Shown piece after piece: positions 37,747 to 48,958 of a DNA stretch of 64,000 nucleotides. Source of the stretch: Heterodera schachtii (Eukaryota > Nematoda > Chromadorea > Rhabditida > Heteroderidae). Every line of letters begins with the position of its first letter. Within the stretch, counting starts at the first letter, position 1. The notes beneath the pieces were generated by a model. That model searched no databases. It saw only the letters and a list, made by a program, of their open reading frames with translations, and was not told the origin of the DNA. A program made the translations under genes and the position numbers. The stretch lies in NCBI GenBank assembly GCA_023374025.1, contig SIJG01000208.1:18869-82868 (forward strand), written 5' to 3'.

Positions 37747-40700
37747 TTAACAAAATCCAAATGGCATCACATTAAGTTCTTCATCGATTATCCCCTTCTG
37801 GCAGACCGGCTTGTACATTTTGTGCTTCTCCCTCGTCACGACTTTCGAATCCCGCGTTGGCCTAAATATTGATTTATTAATGAGTCAAAATTTTTGAAAA
37901 AACCTACCCAAAATCATTCTTGTAGACAAAGAATGCAGGGTCCACCTCCCCTTTCCCATAATTCAAAACCATCTCCCTGAATGTATCGTAGTGCAATGTT
38001 TTCCTGTTGTCCACGTCGAATGTAATCCCCCGAATCTTCATAACGTATTCGATCTCCCCCGTCTGTTTGTTTTTCATCTTCAACGCGTATTGCTTCGCTC
38101 CTCCGCAACAATATTCCTCAATCTCATAGCCACCGTACTCCTCGCTCATTTCTCCCAAATATTTACCCGTCGTGATCGGCTCCACGTCCCTATCGTGCAA
38201 AACAAAAATACTATCCGTGTCCGTGTACAAAATTTCTCCTCCGTTTCCCTCCGCCTCTCGCATAAATTCCAATAATTTTAACCGCGCCATACTCGTCGTC
38301 CTGAAAATTGGTTTATATATAAATTAAAAATTTATTATTTTTCTCACCATAAACTAATGATTATGTTGCTGGACTTGTGCTCCATCACAAAGTCCTCCTT
38401 GTCCCTGTAGATCAACCTAATCGCTTCATCCGAATATTCAACAATATCACACATCTCAATTTTATGATCACACGCTATTTTATAATACTCCGATGCCCTA
38501 TCTATCACCGCATTCTTGTTCAAACAATTTCTCATTGAAAATTTCCCCTAAAATTAAAAATTAAAATTCTTTCACAATTCCTTAAATCTTTCTTACCCAT
38601 AGACTATTAAGCATCAATTTGCTTATGTACCGCAATCCCGGATTTTTCTTCACTTTTGCCAATTCAATTTCGATTCCATATTTTTCTTTATATTCTTCTC
38701 TCCAAATATTCTTCTGCTCATCCGTCTCAACTCCCTTTGGAAATCCGCTCGCCTCCTCCTTGAGCTTCAAAAATAATCTCACATATCCCTTGAATAAATC
38801 GTCTGCCTCTTCTTCGTAATGCCACGCTCTATAAAATCTGTCCACAGTATATCCGCATTCCAACGCCTTTGCCTGAAAAAACGGAAATTATTTTAATTTT
38901 AAAAATAATTTCTTACCAATTCGACGCTGGTGTATGTCGCCACGTATCTCCGTTGTGCCCCATCATGAGGGCACTTGTAATTACATCTCGTTGTTTCTTT
39001 CTTAAATTTTGACGCACATCTCCAACATAACGGAAACAATAACCTATCATCGCACTTCAACTGCAAAACTGGAACCCGCAACCCCCTTGGTGGGTTGACC
39101 CTCACTTTATATAACCCCTTATACTTCAAATCGTCCGGTCTCGTCCAATTAACATTAATCTCATCGCTATTCGGTATAATAATCTCAGGCAATCCAATCG
39201 GGTAAGCTGTACCGTAATTCACTGACGGATACAGACTCACAATATCGTAAACACTAATTTTTTTCTTCTCATCCGATTTTGCATACAATTTCATCGGCCC
39301 AGTCCTCCCTCCCGCATAAGCCATCCGCGGATCAATCGGCCCCTTCTCGTTCCCTCGGTCGTCGAAGAAGTCACGCATCTCTTCATTCTTTTTTAGTTCC
39401 TTCTCAATTTGACATCCCTGAAAAAACACAATTAATAATTCAAATGTCAAATAAACTTACCCAAACTTCTTCGACGTCCAAAGTCTTCCGCAGCTCCGCC
39501 AATCTCTCCTGCGTCTCATCGTTCAATTCCTGGGCCGTCCTTCCACCAATCAGTTCCGCCGTCGGGTCATAACAGTTCATACATCCATGTATATAGCATC
39601 CCATCACCTCAATGCATTTGTCGCGTCCTCCCACATTCGCAATAAATCCATCCAATTTATAATTTCCAATTTTGACCTCTCGTCCATTCCCCGCGTGCCT
39701 TATCTCAATCTCATCACGCTTGCTCCGCCACTCCAAATACTTTATTGCCATCACGCTGGCCCGGTCACACCGCTCATAGCCTTTCTCCGGCACAATTGAT
39801 AACTGCTCCGTCAACAAAAACATAGCCTTAAAAATATTCATCGCAACACCCGCATTCGTACAGCTCCTCGGTAGTGGGTCAAATCCTTTCGTAATATCGT
39901 TAATTAATATCCTCCTAAACTCAATAATCGATAACAGCAATATCTCCGTGTCGTTTCTGCAATAATTTCTCAATTCGTCATTCAAATAAAAGGGTGTCTC
40001 CTTGTTCTCGTTGTACCTGAAAAAATTTTTTTTTATTTCTAAATAAATTTTTATTTCTTACCATTTTTCGAATTTTGCGTATTTTTCCTTATTCATCGAT
40101 CCCGGCGAATAGTCATCCATCGGTGGTAGATGTTCCAAACGTATTCCATAATTTTCTTTCTTATTGTAGTAATAGGGGAAAAAGGGCTTGTCCTCACAGC
40201 CCAAATTGAAGGTCGCCTTCAGCGACTCGAGTTTCACCGGCATCAATAAGCATGAGTCTCTCCATATCAGCATTGAATGTTTCTTCGAGTTCTGCACTTT
40301 AAATTCATAAATTTTTAGTCCGTTGATGAGCGGTATCGGGTTCTTCCCGGTACGGCAGAGATAATTAAATACAAAATGTCCTGAAATTTTAGGATTAAAA
40401 AAATAAGGATTAAATTTTATCATTACCATCAAAACGACCGGCGTTATGCGCAAATATGTACGTATCATAATTGGTAAAGGCCGTTAAAATCCATTCCACA
40501 AAATTCTTCGTCGGTTCACATCCCTCTGCCTCGCTCCAATCTTTGGTCCTCTCCTCCCCGCAAATTTTGCAATTCGTCCTATTTTTATCGTCACAGCACT
40601 CCGTACACGTCACTCTCACCGAAATATAATTAATCACATGCTCCTTCTGTTCCCCCTTGTAAATTGTATTCTGCGAAGTCTCCGAATCCTGAAAGTTAAT

Positions 40701-42457
40701 ATTTATTTTTATTTAGTTTTTATTAATCTTACCCAAACAACTATTCGGTAGACGTCCTTTTCCTCCTTTTCCTCGATCGGCATAATATAACACCCCCTCT
40801 TGGGGTCGTGGCTTACACTACAAAGCTGGCAATAAGTCTCTCCGCATTCGTGCATCTTCTTCGGATTAAATCGATAAGTTTTGTCACAAATTACACAACG
40901 TTTCCATAATTTGCAAGTCTGATGTCCCTGATGATAATTGTAACATTCCAAATTGTAAAAGTAACGACAACACTTCGGGCATTCAATCTTCACTCCACTC
41001 TCCTTTTGGCACGGAATTCCACCCACTCTGTTGCAGTAATAACACCTTGCCCGGCACTCAAATGTGTGGTAAACATCCTGATCGTAAAAGCACTCACAAT
41101 CAATACAAAATTTTCTCCCGCGATTGAAAAAGCAGACGAAATTCTTCAATCCATCCCAGTGACCATTCTCCAAAAATATAGGTACGACCTTCTCTCGTCC
41201 CATAGGGGCCTTCCACAAAACACGGATCGATTTCCGCGGATCCGCACACTTCTCAAACGCTACAACCCGGTATTTACCGGGGTAAATCTCATCCTAAAAA
41301 TCCATTAAATTCCGTTTTCCCAAATTTTAAACCCACCCAATAATTCTGAACAGTCGGTAATTGCTCCACTCCATAGCTATATTCATTTCCATCAATTCCG
41401 CAATTACGTAATAGTTCAACAGCCGCCTCCCGTTGTCTCATAATATTATTCATAAAACGATTAAAAATATTCCGATGCACTTCCAAATAAAGCTTCGACG
41501 CCACCAACGCATAAAACAAACAAAATTTATCCGCATTTGTAATCCTTAATAAATATTATTATTATTATATTTTCATCCTTTTCAATTTTTTTTGTTGCTT
41601 TGTTTAATTTAAATAATTATTTTAAATTTATTATTATAATATTTTTTTTTACTTTCTTTATTATTTTTTTTTTTTTGGTTTATTAAATTATTCTATAAAT
41701 ATTTTAATATTTTTTTTTGTTATTTAATATATATATTTTTTTGTTTTTTAAATTTATTATAATGTTTTTTTTTTTGCTTAATTAAATTATTTAAAATAAT
41801 TATTTTATTTTATTTTTTTGACATTAAAAACACTTACCCTATCCGTTGGTGTTCCTTGAATCCGAAATCAAATTTGTGTACATTCCTCGGCCCTTCTCCA
41901 CTGGGCACGGTGACGCAAGTAATTTTCATCAAAATAGGCTCCGACAACAAAAGCGTTTTCTTATTTTCATCTCCATCCCCGCTCTGCCCTAACTTATTAA
42001 TCTCCTGCATAATAACATCCGCATTGTTCTGCGGGTACGCCCTGTACGGTAACCAAACCGGGGAAGCAAGCCCGGCACCCGTTATTGCCACACCAAACAT
42101 CCGCACTTTCCGCTTCATCCTTTCTTCCGTAGTCTTAAAAGCCGCCTTAATCATTGTATCGATTGCGTCCCTCATCGCTTCGTCAGGGCGTCTCACATCC
42201 GAATTGATCCGAAATTCCGTAATGTTCTTCGTGAATCCAAATTTTTCGCAAATCGTCGACCGTTCGTCAATTAATTTATAATTTTCCATATCCTCAGTAA
42301 AATTGTTCCTGAAAAATTATTGATTAAAAATTGTAATAATTGTATCTTATATATTATTTGGAAATTTGTTTTTAATTGCTTACCCTATAGCTCGAAAATC
42401 CCATTTTTTGGTCGACGGCCCGCTTTGTTCAATATTTCCGTTGCGTTTTGAAGTCAT
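37747..42457 (-). CDS. protein-primed family B DNA polymerase, 12 exons
   Basis: Replicates the element. Exons on the minus strand: 42384-42457, 41838-42308, 41337-41544, 40733-41293, 40427-40688, 40062-40380, 39461-40016, 38917-39417, 38597-38872, 38348-38547, 37908-38300, 37747-37861. Every intron is GT/AG, most 43-49 bp with TTTCAG acceptors; two are 75 and 293 bp. The joined frame is 3936 nt (1311 aa). A Cys-rich region precedes the exonuclease domain: ExoI VVWDSET (about 437-443), ExoII RFDGHF (about 525), ExoIII YCRND (about 649). Polymerase motifs: DIVSLYP (about 875), KLMLNSLWGKF (about 1076, split by an intron), YTDTDS (about 1168), ending in MPFGF. Several motifs exist only after splicing. 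Confidence 0.93.
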
Positions 42458-42556
42458 TTTAAATTAAATTTAATTTTTTAAATAAGAGCGCGCAATTTTT
42501 ATTTTAGCAAAATCCAACTTTTGGTTGAACTGAATGGAGAAGTGAATTTGGGCGGG

Positions 42557-42562
42557 TTTATA
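42557..42562 (-). promoter_or_regulatory. TATAAA box of PolB gene
   Basis: On the minus strand CACTATAAACCC lies about 100 bp before the PolB ATG, between the ATG and the palindromic repeats at 42576-42655. Confidence 0.4.
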
Positions 42563-42575
42563 GTGGCTGCAGAAT

Positions 42576-42655
42576 GGCTCGTGTCAGCTGACACCTGGCA
42601 CGTGACTGCCATCTCGGCTCGTGTCAGCTGACACCTGGCACGTGACTGCCGTCTC
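42576..42655. promoter_or_regulatory. two tandem 40-bp units with E-box palindromes upstream of PolB
   Basis: Two head-to-tail copies (42576-42615, 42616-42655) differ by one base. Each has the perfect palindrome GTGTCAGCTGACAC and, 4 bp later, the E-box CACGTG. Further CACGTG sites follow at about 42729 and 42765. Likely enhancer sites for a host bHLH factor, or a replication-related array near the terminal repeat. Confidence 0.5.
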
Positions 42656-42832
42656 AGTGAATATTTCATTGACATTGAGGAATATTTCGTTGACAAACTA
42701 TACATTTTCGACGCACGGGCAGAATGTCACGTGTCTATTGCGAAATATGCAACAAAAAAAAAGGTCACGTGCAGATTGCGAAATCGATGGGGAAATTCGA
42801 AATAGGAAACCAATCAATAAATAATTTTGGTC

Positions 42833-43621
42833 CTCGGCATCGCGGCACACCGACGGAGTGGATGAGAGTGGCGATGTATTACCGATTATATTTATCGATT
42901 AATTTACGCTGCGGCACACCGACGGAGTGGATTAGAGTGACGGTGTCGTTATCGATTAATTTTATCGATTAATTTGCGCGACTGGTATCGATGGGCAGGG
43001 CGGGCAGTGTCATTATTGATTTTTTTTATTGATTAGTTTGCGCGACTCGGCATCGATGGGCAGGGCGGGCAGTGTCATTATTGATTTTTTTTTATTGATT
43101 AGTTTGCGCGACTCGGCATCGGCGGGGAGGGCGGGCAGTGTCATTATTGATTATTTTTATCGATTAATTTGCGCGGCGGTGCATCGGCGGGGAGGAATGA
43201 GCAAAAAAAAAAGCACCCGTGCGGATTTGGGGAAATTGGATTTGGTTGCGGGGCAACATCAAAGAGGTCCAATAGGTTTCGGTTCTGGGCGGCAACATCA
43301 AAGTGGTCCAATAGGTTTGCGTTCGTTGGGCGGCGACTTCAAAGTGGTCCAATAGGTTTGGGTTCGTTCCGGGCGGCAACATCAAAGGGGCGCACCCCTC
43401 CAATAGGCACGGGTTCGTTCCGGGGCGGCACCATCAAAGGTCTGCACCCCTCCCATAGGCACGGGTTCGTGCGGGGCGGCAACTTCAAAGGGATGCACCC
43501 CTCCCATAGGCACAGGTTCGTGCGGGGCGGCAACTTCAAAGGGATGCACCCCTCCCATAGGCACGGGTTCGTGCGGGAAACACCCGTGCGCAACCGTGCG
43601 CTTTTGACGCTCTATACTACT
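42833..43621. repeat. E2 right terminal inverted repeat
   Basis: About 790 bp, complementary to 28443-29163. One extra unit with AACTTCAAAGGGATGCACCCC explains the length difference. A 174-codon frame across it is a translation of the subrepeats. Confidence 0.9.
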
Positions 43622-43627
43622 TCGCCA
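43622..43627. repeat. 6-bp target duplication TCGCCA, right
   Basis: Exact match to 28437-28442. Confidence 0.9.
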
Positions 43628-43820
43628 ACTCTCGCCATTTTTGGTACTCTCGCCTCTCGCCTCTCGTTTTCTGGGACGAGAGGCGAGAATTGAAAATACA
43701 CCCCTAAAGATTGAACTATTGAGCAATCAGAAAAATTATCAAATTTACGCGAAAAAATCATAAATCTCTTTCTCTCTTTCCTTAATGTCTTCTCTATTTT
43801 TGAGTAGCTCCAATTCAAAT

Positions 43821-44065
43821 ATGGTCTGGTGGCTAAACCTTCTGCCTTTCATTATTTTTCTCTTGTGTTCAATTCCCCAACGGTACAGAATTTTTTTTTT
43901 TATAATTTCGTTAAATTATTTTTCAATTGAAATTTTAATTAATAAAATATTTCAATTTAAAAATTATGATTTTTTTCTTTTTTTAAACAGCCTAAACAAA
44001 TTTAACCAAAACTTTGATCATTTTTTGACAAATTCTGTTAACAAATCTCACTCAAAATTTCAAAT
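43821..44065 (+). pseudogene. signal-peptide exon fragment inside the hAT-like element
   Basis: ATG at 43821 starts MVWWLNLLPFIIFLLCSIPQ, a good signal peptide, ending at a GTACAG donor (43883). After an ACAG acceptor (43990) the frame continues LNKFNQNFDHFLTNSVNKS, then meets a repeat shared with other MITEs (GGCGGCGCCTACCGGCACCG). It looks like a piece of a secreted host protein gene carried by the hAT-like element. Confidence 0.35.
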
Positions 44066-44550
44066 TTTTTCCGGCGGCGCCTACCGGCACCGCCGGCGGA
44101 CCCCTCACCCGCCCCCAATGTTCCAAAAAAGTTTTTTTGAAAAAACAGCACCACAAAAAAGCGATTTAAAAACAAAAAATTAAAAAAACAAGTTTTGGTC
44201 ATTTTTTGAATAAAATCTTTTAAAGATTTTTTTTGGATTTTTCAGGACCTGGACTCGGTTTAAAAGCTAGGGCCCTGACCCGGCTTTTCTGGACCCGGCA
44301 ATACACTGACCCCGTATTTGACCAAATACCCGGGCCCGTAACCCAAATTTAATATATGATTTTGAAGTTTTTTTAAATTAAAAAATAAGGCTACAGAAAA
44401 AAATTGAAAAACTCTCGCCTCTCGTCCTCTCGCCAACTCTCGTGTTTTTGGGGACTCTCGCCTCTCGCCAAACTCTCGCTCTCGTCTTTTTGGGGACTCT
44501 CGCCTCTCGCCAAACTCTCGCTCTCGTTTCTGAGACAAGTCACACCCCTG

Positions 44551-44558
44551 TTAAACAA
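44551..44558. repeat. 8-bp target duplication TTAAACAA, right
   Basis: Matches 28391-28398. Confidence 0.85.
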
Positions 44559-45106
44559 GTAAAATTTTAAATTTTTTACCAATTTTATCACTAGGGAATA
44601 GAATTAGATGGATATAAAACCGCAAAATATATGCCCATAAAATATGGACCAAAAATCGCAAAATATGGACATAAAATGGCAAAAATATGGACATAAATAT
44701 TCAAAAATTGAGGGTGTAATTTGCTAAATTTAACGTAAAACTTTAACAAATGGCTAAATATGGTATTAAAAATTATTTTAGAAGAAAAAAACAAGAAACA
44801 GCTCTTAAATTTAATTTTTTTCGAGAGAATTTTAGCTAAAAAATAGATTTTTTTCGAAAATTTTCCGTTCTCTGGGGTCAAAACGGCAAATTTAGCTGAT
44901 GGGATCCGTTCTTATAGAGGTTTTTTGGAAAAATGCTAAAATATGGACTTAAATGCCAAAATACGAGCAAATATGGATATATGTAACATAAATCGCCAAA
45001 TATGGAAAAATATTTATATATAAATCCGTCCTAGAAGCTTCAAACCAAGCTAAAATTTAGCAAGCTAATAGCGCAATTGAAGGGCTATCGTATGATACCA
45101 AGATTG

Positions 45107-46093
45107 GGTAAATATTGATCATAGGCCCCAAACTCAAAAATGCTTAAAAACGGTCAGAATCGATGTAAAAAGGTTCGAAATGGGTTGGAAAAATAGAATT
45201 AGGGGCGCGCTTGCCCTTTTTCAGGATGAAAAGTGCCGAAAATGGAGTGCCAAACTCAGCTGGGACTCAAGTGACCGCATTATAAAAAGCAGTCCAAAGA
45301 CATTTTAAATATTTTTCTAGGGTAATTTTTGGCGCTGATCACGAATGTGACCTTTATTTTGCAAAATTCCGAACCCCGAACCCAAATTCGAACAAAAACT
45401 CAAAATTTATAAATAAAATAAAACATATTATTAAGGGGTTTTGAGGTTGCTGAACACGGATCGAAGACAATCTAACTTTCGCAAAAGGGAGCATGCGAAG
45501 ACGGAGCAAGTAGTGGGGCGAGACGGAGGGCGGAGGAAGACGTCTGACGAGCGCCACAGGCGGTTGACTGCGGGGGCCCGAAGGGCCCCCGCCAATCAGT
45601 CAACCGCCTGCGGGTCACGCGCGGACTTCTTCCGTAGCCCGTAGTCTCGCCCCACCTACTGGCCGCCGTAGTCGAGTGTGCGGCGGTTTTTTAGCGCAAT
45701 AAGCTAAATTCAATCTTTTATATTTGACGTTCTTTTACCATTTTCTGACTGCTGGTTTAAAAATAGTTTTAACAATTTTGAGGATCTATTAAATAGTCGG
45801 TTCGATTTCATAATTAGGGTTCGGGGTTCGGAATTTTGCAAAATAAAGGTCTTATTCGTGATCAGCGCCAAAAATTACCCTAGAAAAATATTTAAAATGT
45901 CTTTGGACTGCTTTTTATAATGCGGTCACTTGAGTCCCAGCTGAGTTTGGCACTCCATTTTCGGCACTTTTCATCCTGAAAAAGGGCAAGCGCGCCCCTA
46001 ATTCTATTTTTCCAACCCATTTCGAACCTTTTTACATCGATTCTGACCGCTTTTAAGCATTTTTGAGTTTGGGGCCTATGATCAATATTTTCC
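45107..46093. mobile_element. non-autonomous DNA transposon, 987 bp, 8-bp TSD
   Basis: Almost perfect inverted repeats of about 290 bp start GG(T/A)AAATATTGATCATAGG. The exact 8-bp duplication CAAGATTG (45099-45106, 46094-46101) flanks it, and the empty site is visible in copy A near 20738. The GC-rich core, with GGGGGCCCGAAGGGCCCCC, is nearly identical to the core of 11802-12830, although the outer ends differ. Confidence 0.88.
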
Positions 46094-46331
46094 CAAGATT
46101 GTGCAATTTGGTTGTATCTGAGAAAAGTTATGAGTTGATTTAATCAAAAATTTAGCAAATTTGCACTTTTTGTGAAGTGGCCAACCACGGCTCTATTTAT
46201 CACTTTGAGTCAAGACTTTTTTCCATCACACTGTATGAGCATTGAAAATTTCAAAAAATTTGGCCCATTTTCAAAATGTTAAAATGAAAAAACAGAAAAA
46301 CCATTATTCATCCATCCATTCATTCGTTCGT

Positions 46332-46508
46332 TTACTGGTCGCAAAACTCGGTTCGTTCAGCCAATTCATGCACAAAATGTTCAATTCCCTCCATTGCACT
46401 GGTTAAAGTTTTTTCAATGACTGTTTTTTCAAAATCATCCAATTTTTTTTCGGCCAACACATCGCCAAACAGAGTCATTTTCAAATGCACATTCCACGAA
46501 TCCTTTGG
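46332..46508 (-). pseudogene. terminal exon of an unrecognised gene, duplication copy B
   Basis: After CTCTAAG a minus-strand frame codes PKDSWNVHLKMTLFGDVLAE, then KTLTSAMEGIEHFVHELAER and stops at TAA (46332-46334). It is open, while the copy at 20967-21151 has stops. No upstream exons are found because MITEs follow. Product not recognised. Confidence 0.45.
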
Positions 46509-46579
46509 CTTAGAGAGGGGCGGAGTCGTTATTTAATAGAATAATTATTATTTATAATTTAGCTCAAAAGCAACCAAAT

Positions 46580-46800
46580 TTTTAATTCTTGATGTCATTC
46601 GATAGCCCCAAGTGTTCTCTATCAGGCTACAAAATTTCAAAAATTTCATTAACTTTCAATTAAAGTTATGGCTTGAGGAACTCAAAAAGCCTTGTTTTTC
46701 GAGCATCTTTGGCCCTAACTTTTTTGAAACTTAACGAAATTTTTTGAAATTTTATAGCCTGATTGAGAACACTTAGAGCTATCAAATGATACCAATTGTA
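46580..46800. repeat. palindromic repeat, GATAGCCCCAAGTGTTCTC type
   Basis: Arms TTGATGTCATTCGATAGCCC and GAGCTATCAAATGATACCAA; centre with ACTTTTTTGAAACTTAACG. Member of the dispersed foldback family. Confidence 0.5.
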
Positions 46801-47129
46801 TAGTATTAAAATAAAATCCCATAAGAAATCGTTCTAATTCCGGACCCCAGAATACCCGAACACGAACAAAAAGTCGAAAGTCCAAATCTCGCAATTAGTG
46901 TTTTTGGGTTCAAATTTGGTTTAGACACATGGAAACTAACTGAAAACCCCATCAATACTGCAATAAGAGATCATTTAAGCCGTTTTTTGAACCTTAATAG
47001 CTAAATTCGAAATATTGGACTTTTGAGTTTTGTTCAAATTCGGGTTCCGGGGTACGGAATTGGCCGAAATGGATGCCGGATTCATGATCAGCGACTCCGG
47101 AAACCCCCAGGGAACTTAATATTTTTATC

Positions 47130-47414
47130 ACTGATGCATCTTCCACTGACGTATTGGCCACTGATGGATTGTCCACTGGCGGATTGTCCACTGACGGATT
47201 GTCCACTGGCGGATTTCCCACTGACGGATTGTCCGGGAGCCGATCCCTTCTCATATTCAGTCAGTATTTTTCCAAACAGTTTAATTCTCTTTGGGCTTCT
47301 TCTCACACAATTTGCCTCGGGGCTTTTTCCGTTTTGTCTTGGCTTGCATTTTTCCTCCAAATAGTCGGCCACCCCTTTGGCAGTCATTCGCTGTTCTCTG
47401 TCCTTGGACGTCAT
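47130..47414 (-). pseudogene. unrecognised coding exon fragment, copy 2, with foldback repeats
   Basis: From ATG 47414 it reads MTSKDREQRMTAKGVADYLE through KRIKLFGKILTE, as at 21745. At about 47240 it runs into tandem TCCACTG(A/G)CGGATTG units (47148-47233) of a foldback element, translated as SVSGQSASG repeats. Both copies break at the same point, so fragment and foldback moved or duplicated together. Confidence 0.45.
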
Positions 47415-47419
47415 ATTCT

Positions 47420-47830
47420 TAAAAAAATCAAAAATAAATTTAAATAATCAAATTTTTAACCTTAGGGAAGAAATTTTTGACACAAAAATTGGAAAATAAA
47501 AATTAAAAGGCAAAAAAAAAAATGAAAATAGACATTAAACAGGCACAAAAATCCTCAAATAGGCGAAAAATAGGCAAATAAATTTGTACCAAGGCTTTTA
47601 TGTAGAAAAAACAAAAAAAAAAGGTTAAATTTTGGTCCTATATATTATTTCGGGGTTTTCAAAAATAACTACCAATTTTTTTAATCAAAGAAATTAGTAA
47701 AGAAAAAAAAAGAGTGCCATTTTTTGGCAGTTTTTTAAATGCACAATTTAGTTAAAATCTTTTAGAGCATTTTCGGGAGTTTAGGCAATGTTTTGGGATG
47801 GCACAAATTTTGTCACAATTCATTGATTAT
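47420..47830. other. AT-rich stretch without genes
   Basis: Contains GGCACAAAAAT and AATAGGCGAAAAATAGGCAAATA runs similar to 23225-23285, remnants of one MITE family. Nothing coding. Confidence 0.4.
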
Positions 47831-48888
47831 TAGGGATGGGAATTTTATGTAAGAAAATCGTTAAATATGTAAATAAAATATTATAAAAAATGCAAAATAT
47901 GTATGAAATATGTTGTAAAAACCGCCAAATATGTATTAAAATATGTAAATAAAATTTTAAAAATAATTATTTTTCTTGAAAAATTGTTCGTTAATGGTGA
48001 AATAGGCCAAAATTGCCACTAACACGTCCTAAGTAGGCTTAGAATCACATTTGTAATTGTTTAAATTGTTTTTTGACGTAAAACTCTTTTTCTCACTCTC
48101 TAAGGTATATTATTTTTCGGAATTTTTTTCGCAAAATTTAAATTTTGCCCATAAAAATGAAAAAATTCATACTTCAAAAAAAAGAAATTTTTTTGAAATT
48201 TTTTCGACATTTGGCCAAAAATTTGCGTGCCAAAAAAGCTATTTTTATAAAAAAAATTTCATTAAAAAAATCGCTAAAATATATGCCAAAAACGGTCAAA
48301 ATCCCAAAATAATATAAATCCGTTTCCTGATTATTAGGGGTGGGAATTTTATGTAAGAAAAACCGAGGAATATGTAAATAAAATATGTATAAAAAATGCT
48401 GAAATATGTATGAAATATGTACAAAACCCCCAAATATGTACTAAAATATATAAATAAAAAAATTTTAAATGATTATTTTTGGGAAAAAATTCCTCGTAAA
48501 GGTGAAATAGGCTCAAATTGCCATAAAAATGACCTATAGGCTTAGAAAGCACTTTTAGTACTTAAAAAAAAGAATTAATTTTTGACATCTTATTTTTGAA
48601 AAAAACCGATTTTTTGGGGTACATTTTCAAAAAAAAAAATTTTTTTTTTTACAAGAGATTTCTATAAATTGTTTAAAATTCTCTAAAGATTGCACAATAT
48701 GTACGAAAAAATGCGAAAAAGTCCAAAATATGTATAAAAATATGTACATATGTAGAAAAACCCCGAAATATGTAAGTAAAAGTCCCAACTTTTGTTCGCA
48801 AACACAAAAAATAAAGTATTTTTCCTACTAATTAGGCTATGGATAATCCAGGAAAAAAATTTGTATTTACATAAAATTCCCTTCCCTA
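47831..48888. mobile_element. two tandem hAT-type MITEs sharing target duplications
   Basis: Element one (47831-48326) begins TAGGGATGGGAATTTTATG, element two (48335-48888) begins TAGGGGTGGGAATTTTATG and ends CATAAAATTCCCTTCCCTA. Octamers TTGATTAT (47823), CTGATTAT (48327) and CTGATTAT (48889) separate them, consistent with repeated insertion at one site. Interiors are ATATGTA-rich. Confidence 0.6.
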
Positions 48889-48958
48889 CTGATTATAATA
48901 GCGCCAAATTTACTCACTCCCACAAGAAATGAAATGCCTGGCAATTTTTTCCACACCA

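Larger units (their letters stand above)
28443..43621. mobile_element. complete Polinton/Maverick element E2, 15,179 bp
   Basis: Bounded by AGTAGTATAG and CTATACTACT ends with perfect 6-bp TSD TCGCCA. It encodes TBP-like, Cys-rich, ATPase, PX-like, unknown, integrase, penton-like, minor virion, capsid, protease, membrane and PAZ-like proteins, plus protein-primed PolB on the opposite strand. All frames are open and the terminal repeats are largely alike, so it may be a fairly recent, possibly competent copy. Its coding part is visibly less AT-rich than E1 and the host flanks. Confidence 0.95.
28399..44550. mobile_element. hAT-like element carrying the Polinton
   Basis: Ends are CAGGGGTGGGACAAC and GACAAGTCACACCCCTG; CAGGGGTG is a typical hAT terminus, and 8-bp duplications flank it. 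Subterminal CTCTCGCC repeats lie at both ends (28411-28441; 43630-43690; 44410-44530). Without the Polinton it would be about 970 bp and has no transposase. The empty site in duplication copy A proves the insertion. The Polinton landed 44 bp inside its left end. Confidence 0.85.
44559..46530. repeat. segmental duplication copy B, right part
   Basis: Continues the match to copy A from about 19911 to 21160, interrupted by the element at 45107-46093. About 300 bp present in copy A (20400-20700) are missing next to that insertion site, so a deletion accompanied or preceded it. Confidence 0.75.

Noticed and set aside
37914..38275. Plus- and minus-strand alternative frames over PolB
   Set aside because: Explained by the spliced PolB reading, whose junctions are all GT/AG and keep conserved motifs.
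42576..42655. CRISPR-like array
   Set aside because: Two adjacent 40-bp copies without spacers in a eukaryotic promoter region.
43169..43693. A 174-codon open frame and other long frames in the E2 terminal repeats
   Set aside because: They translate the short subrepeats in all frames and have no start context or conservation beyond the repeat.
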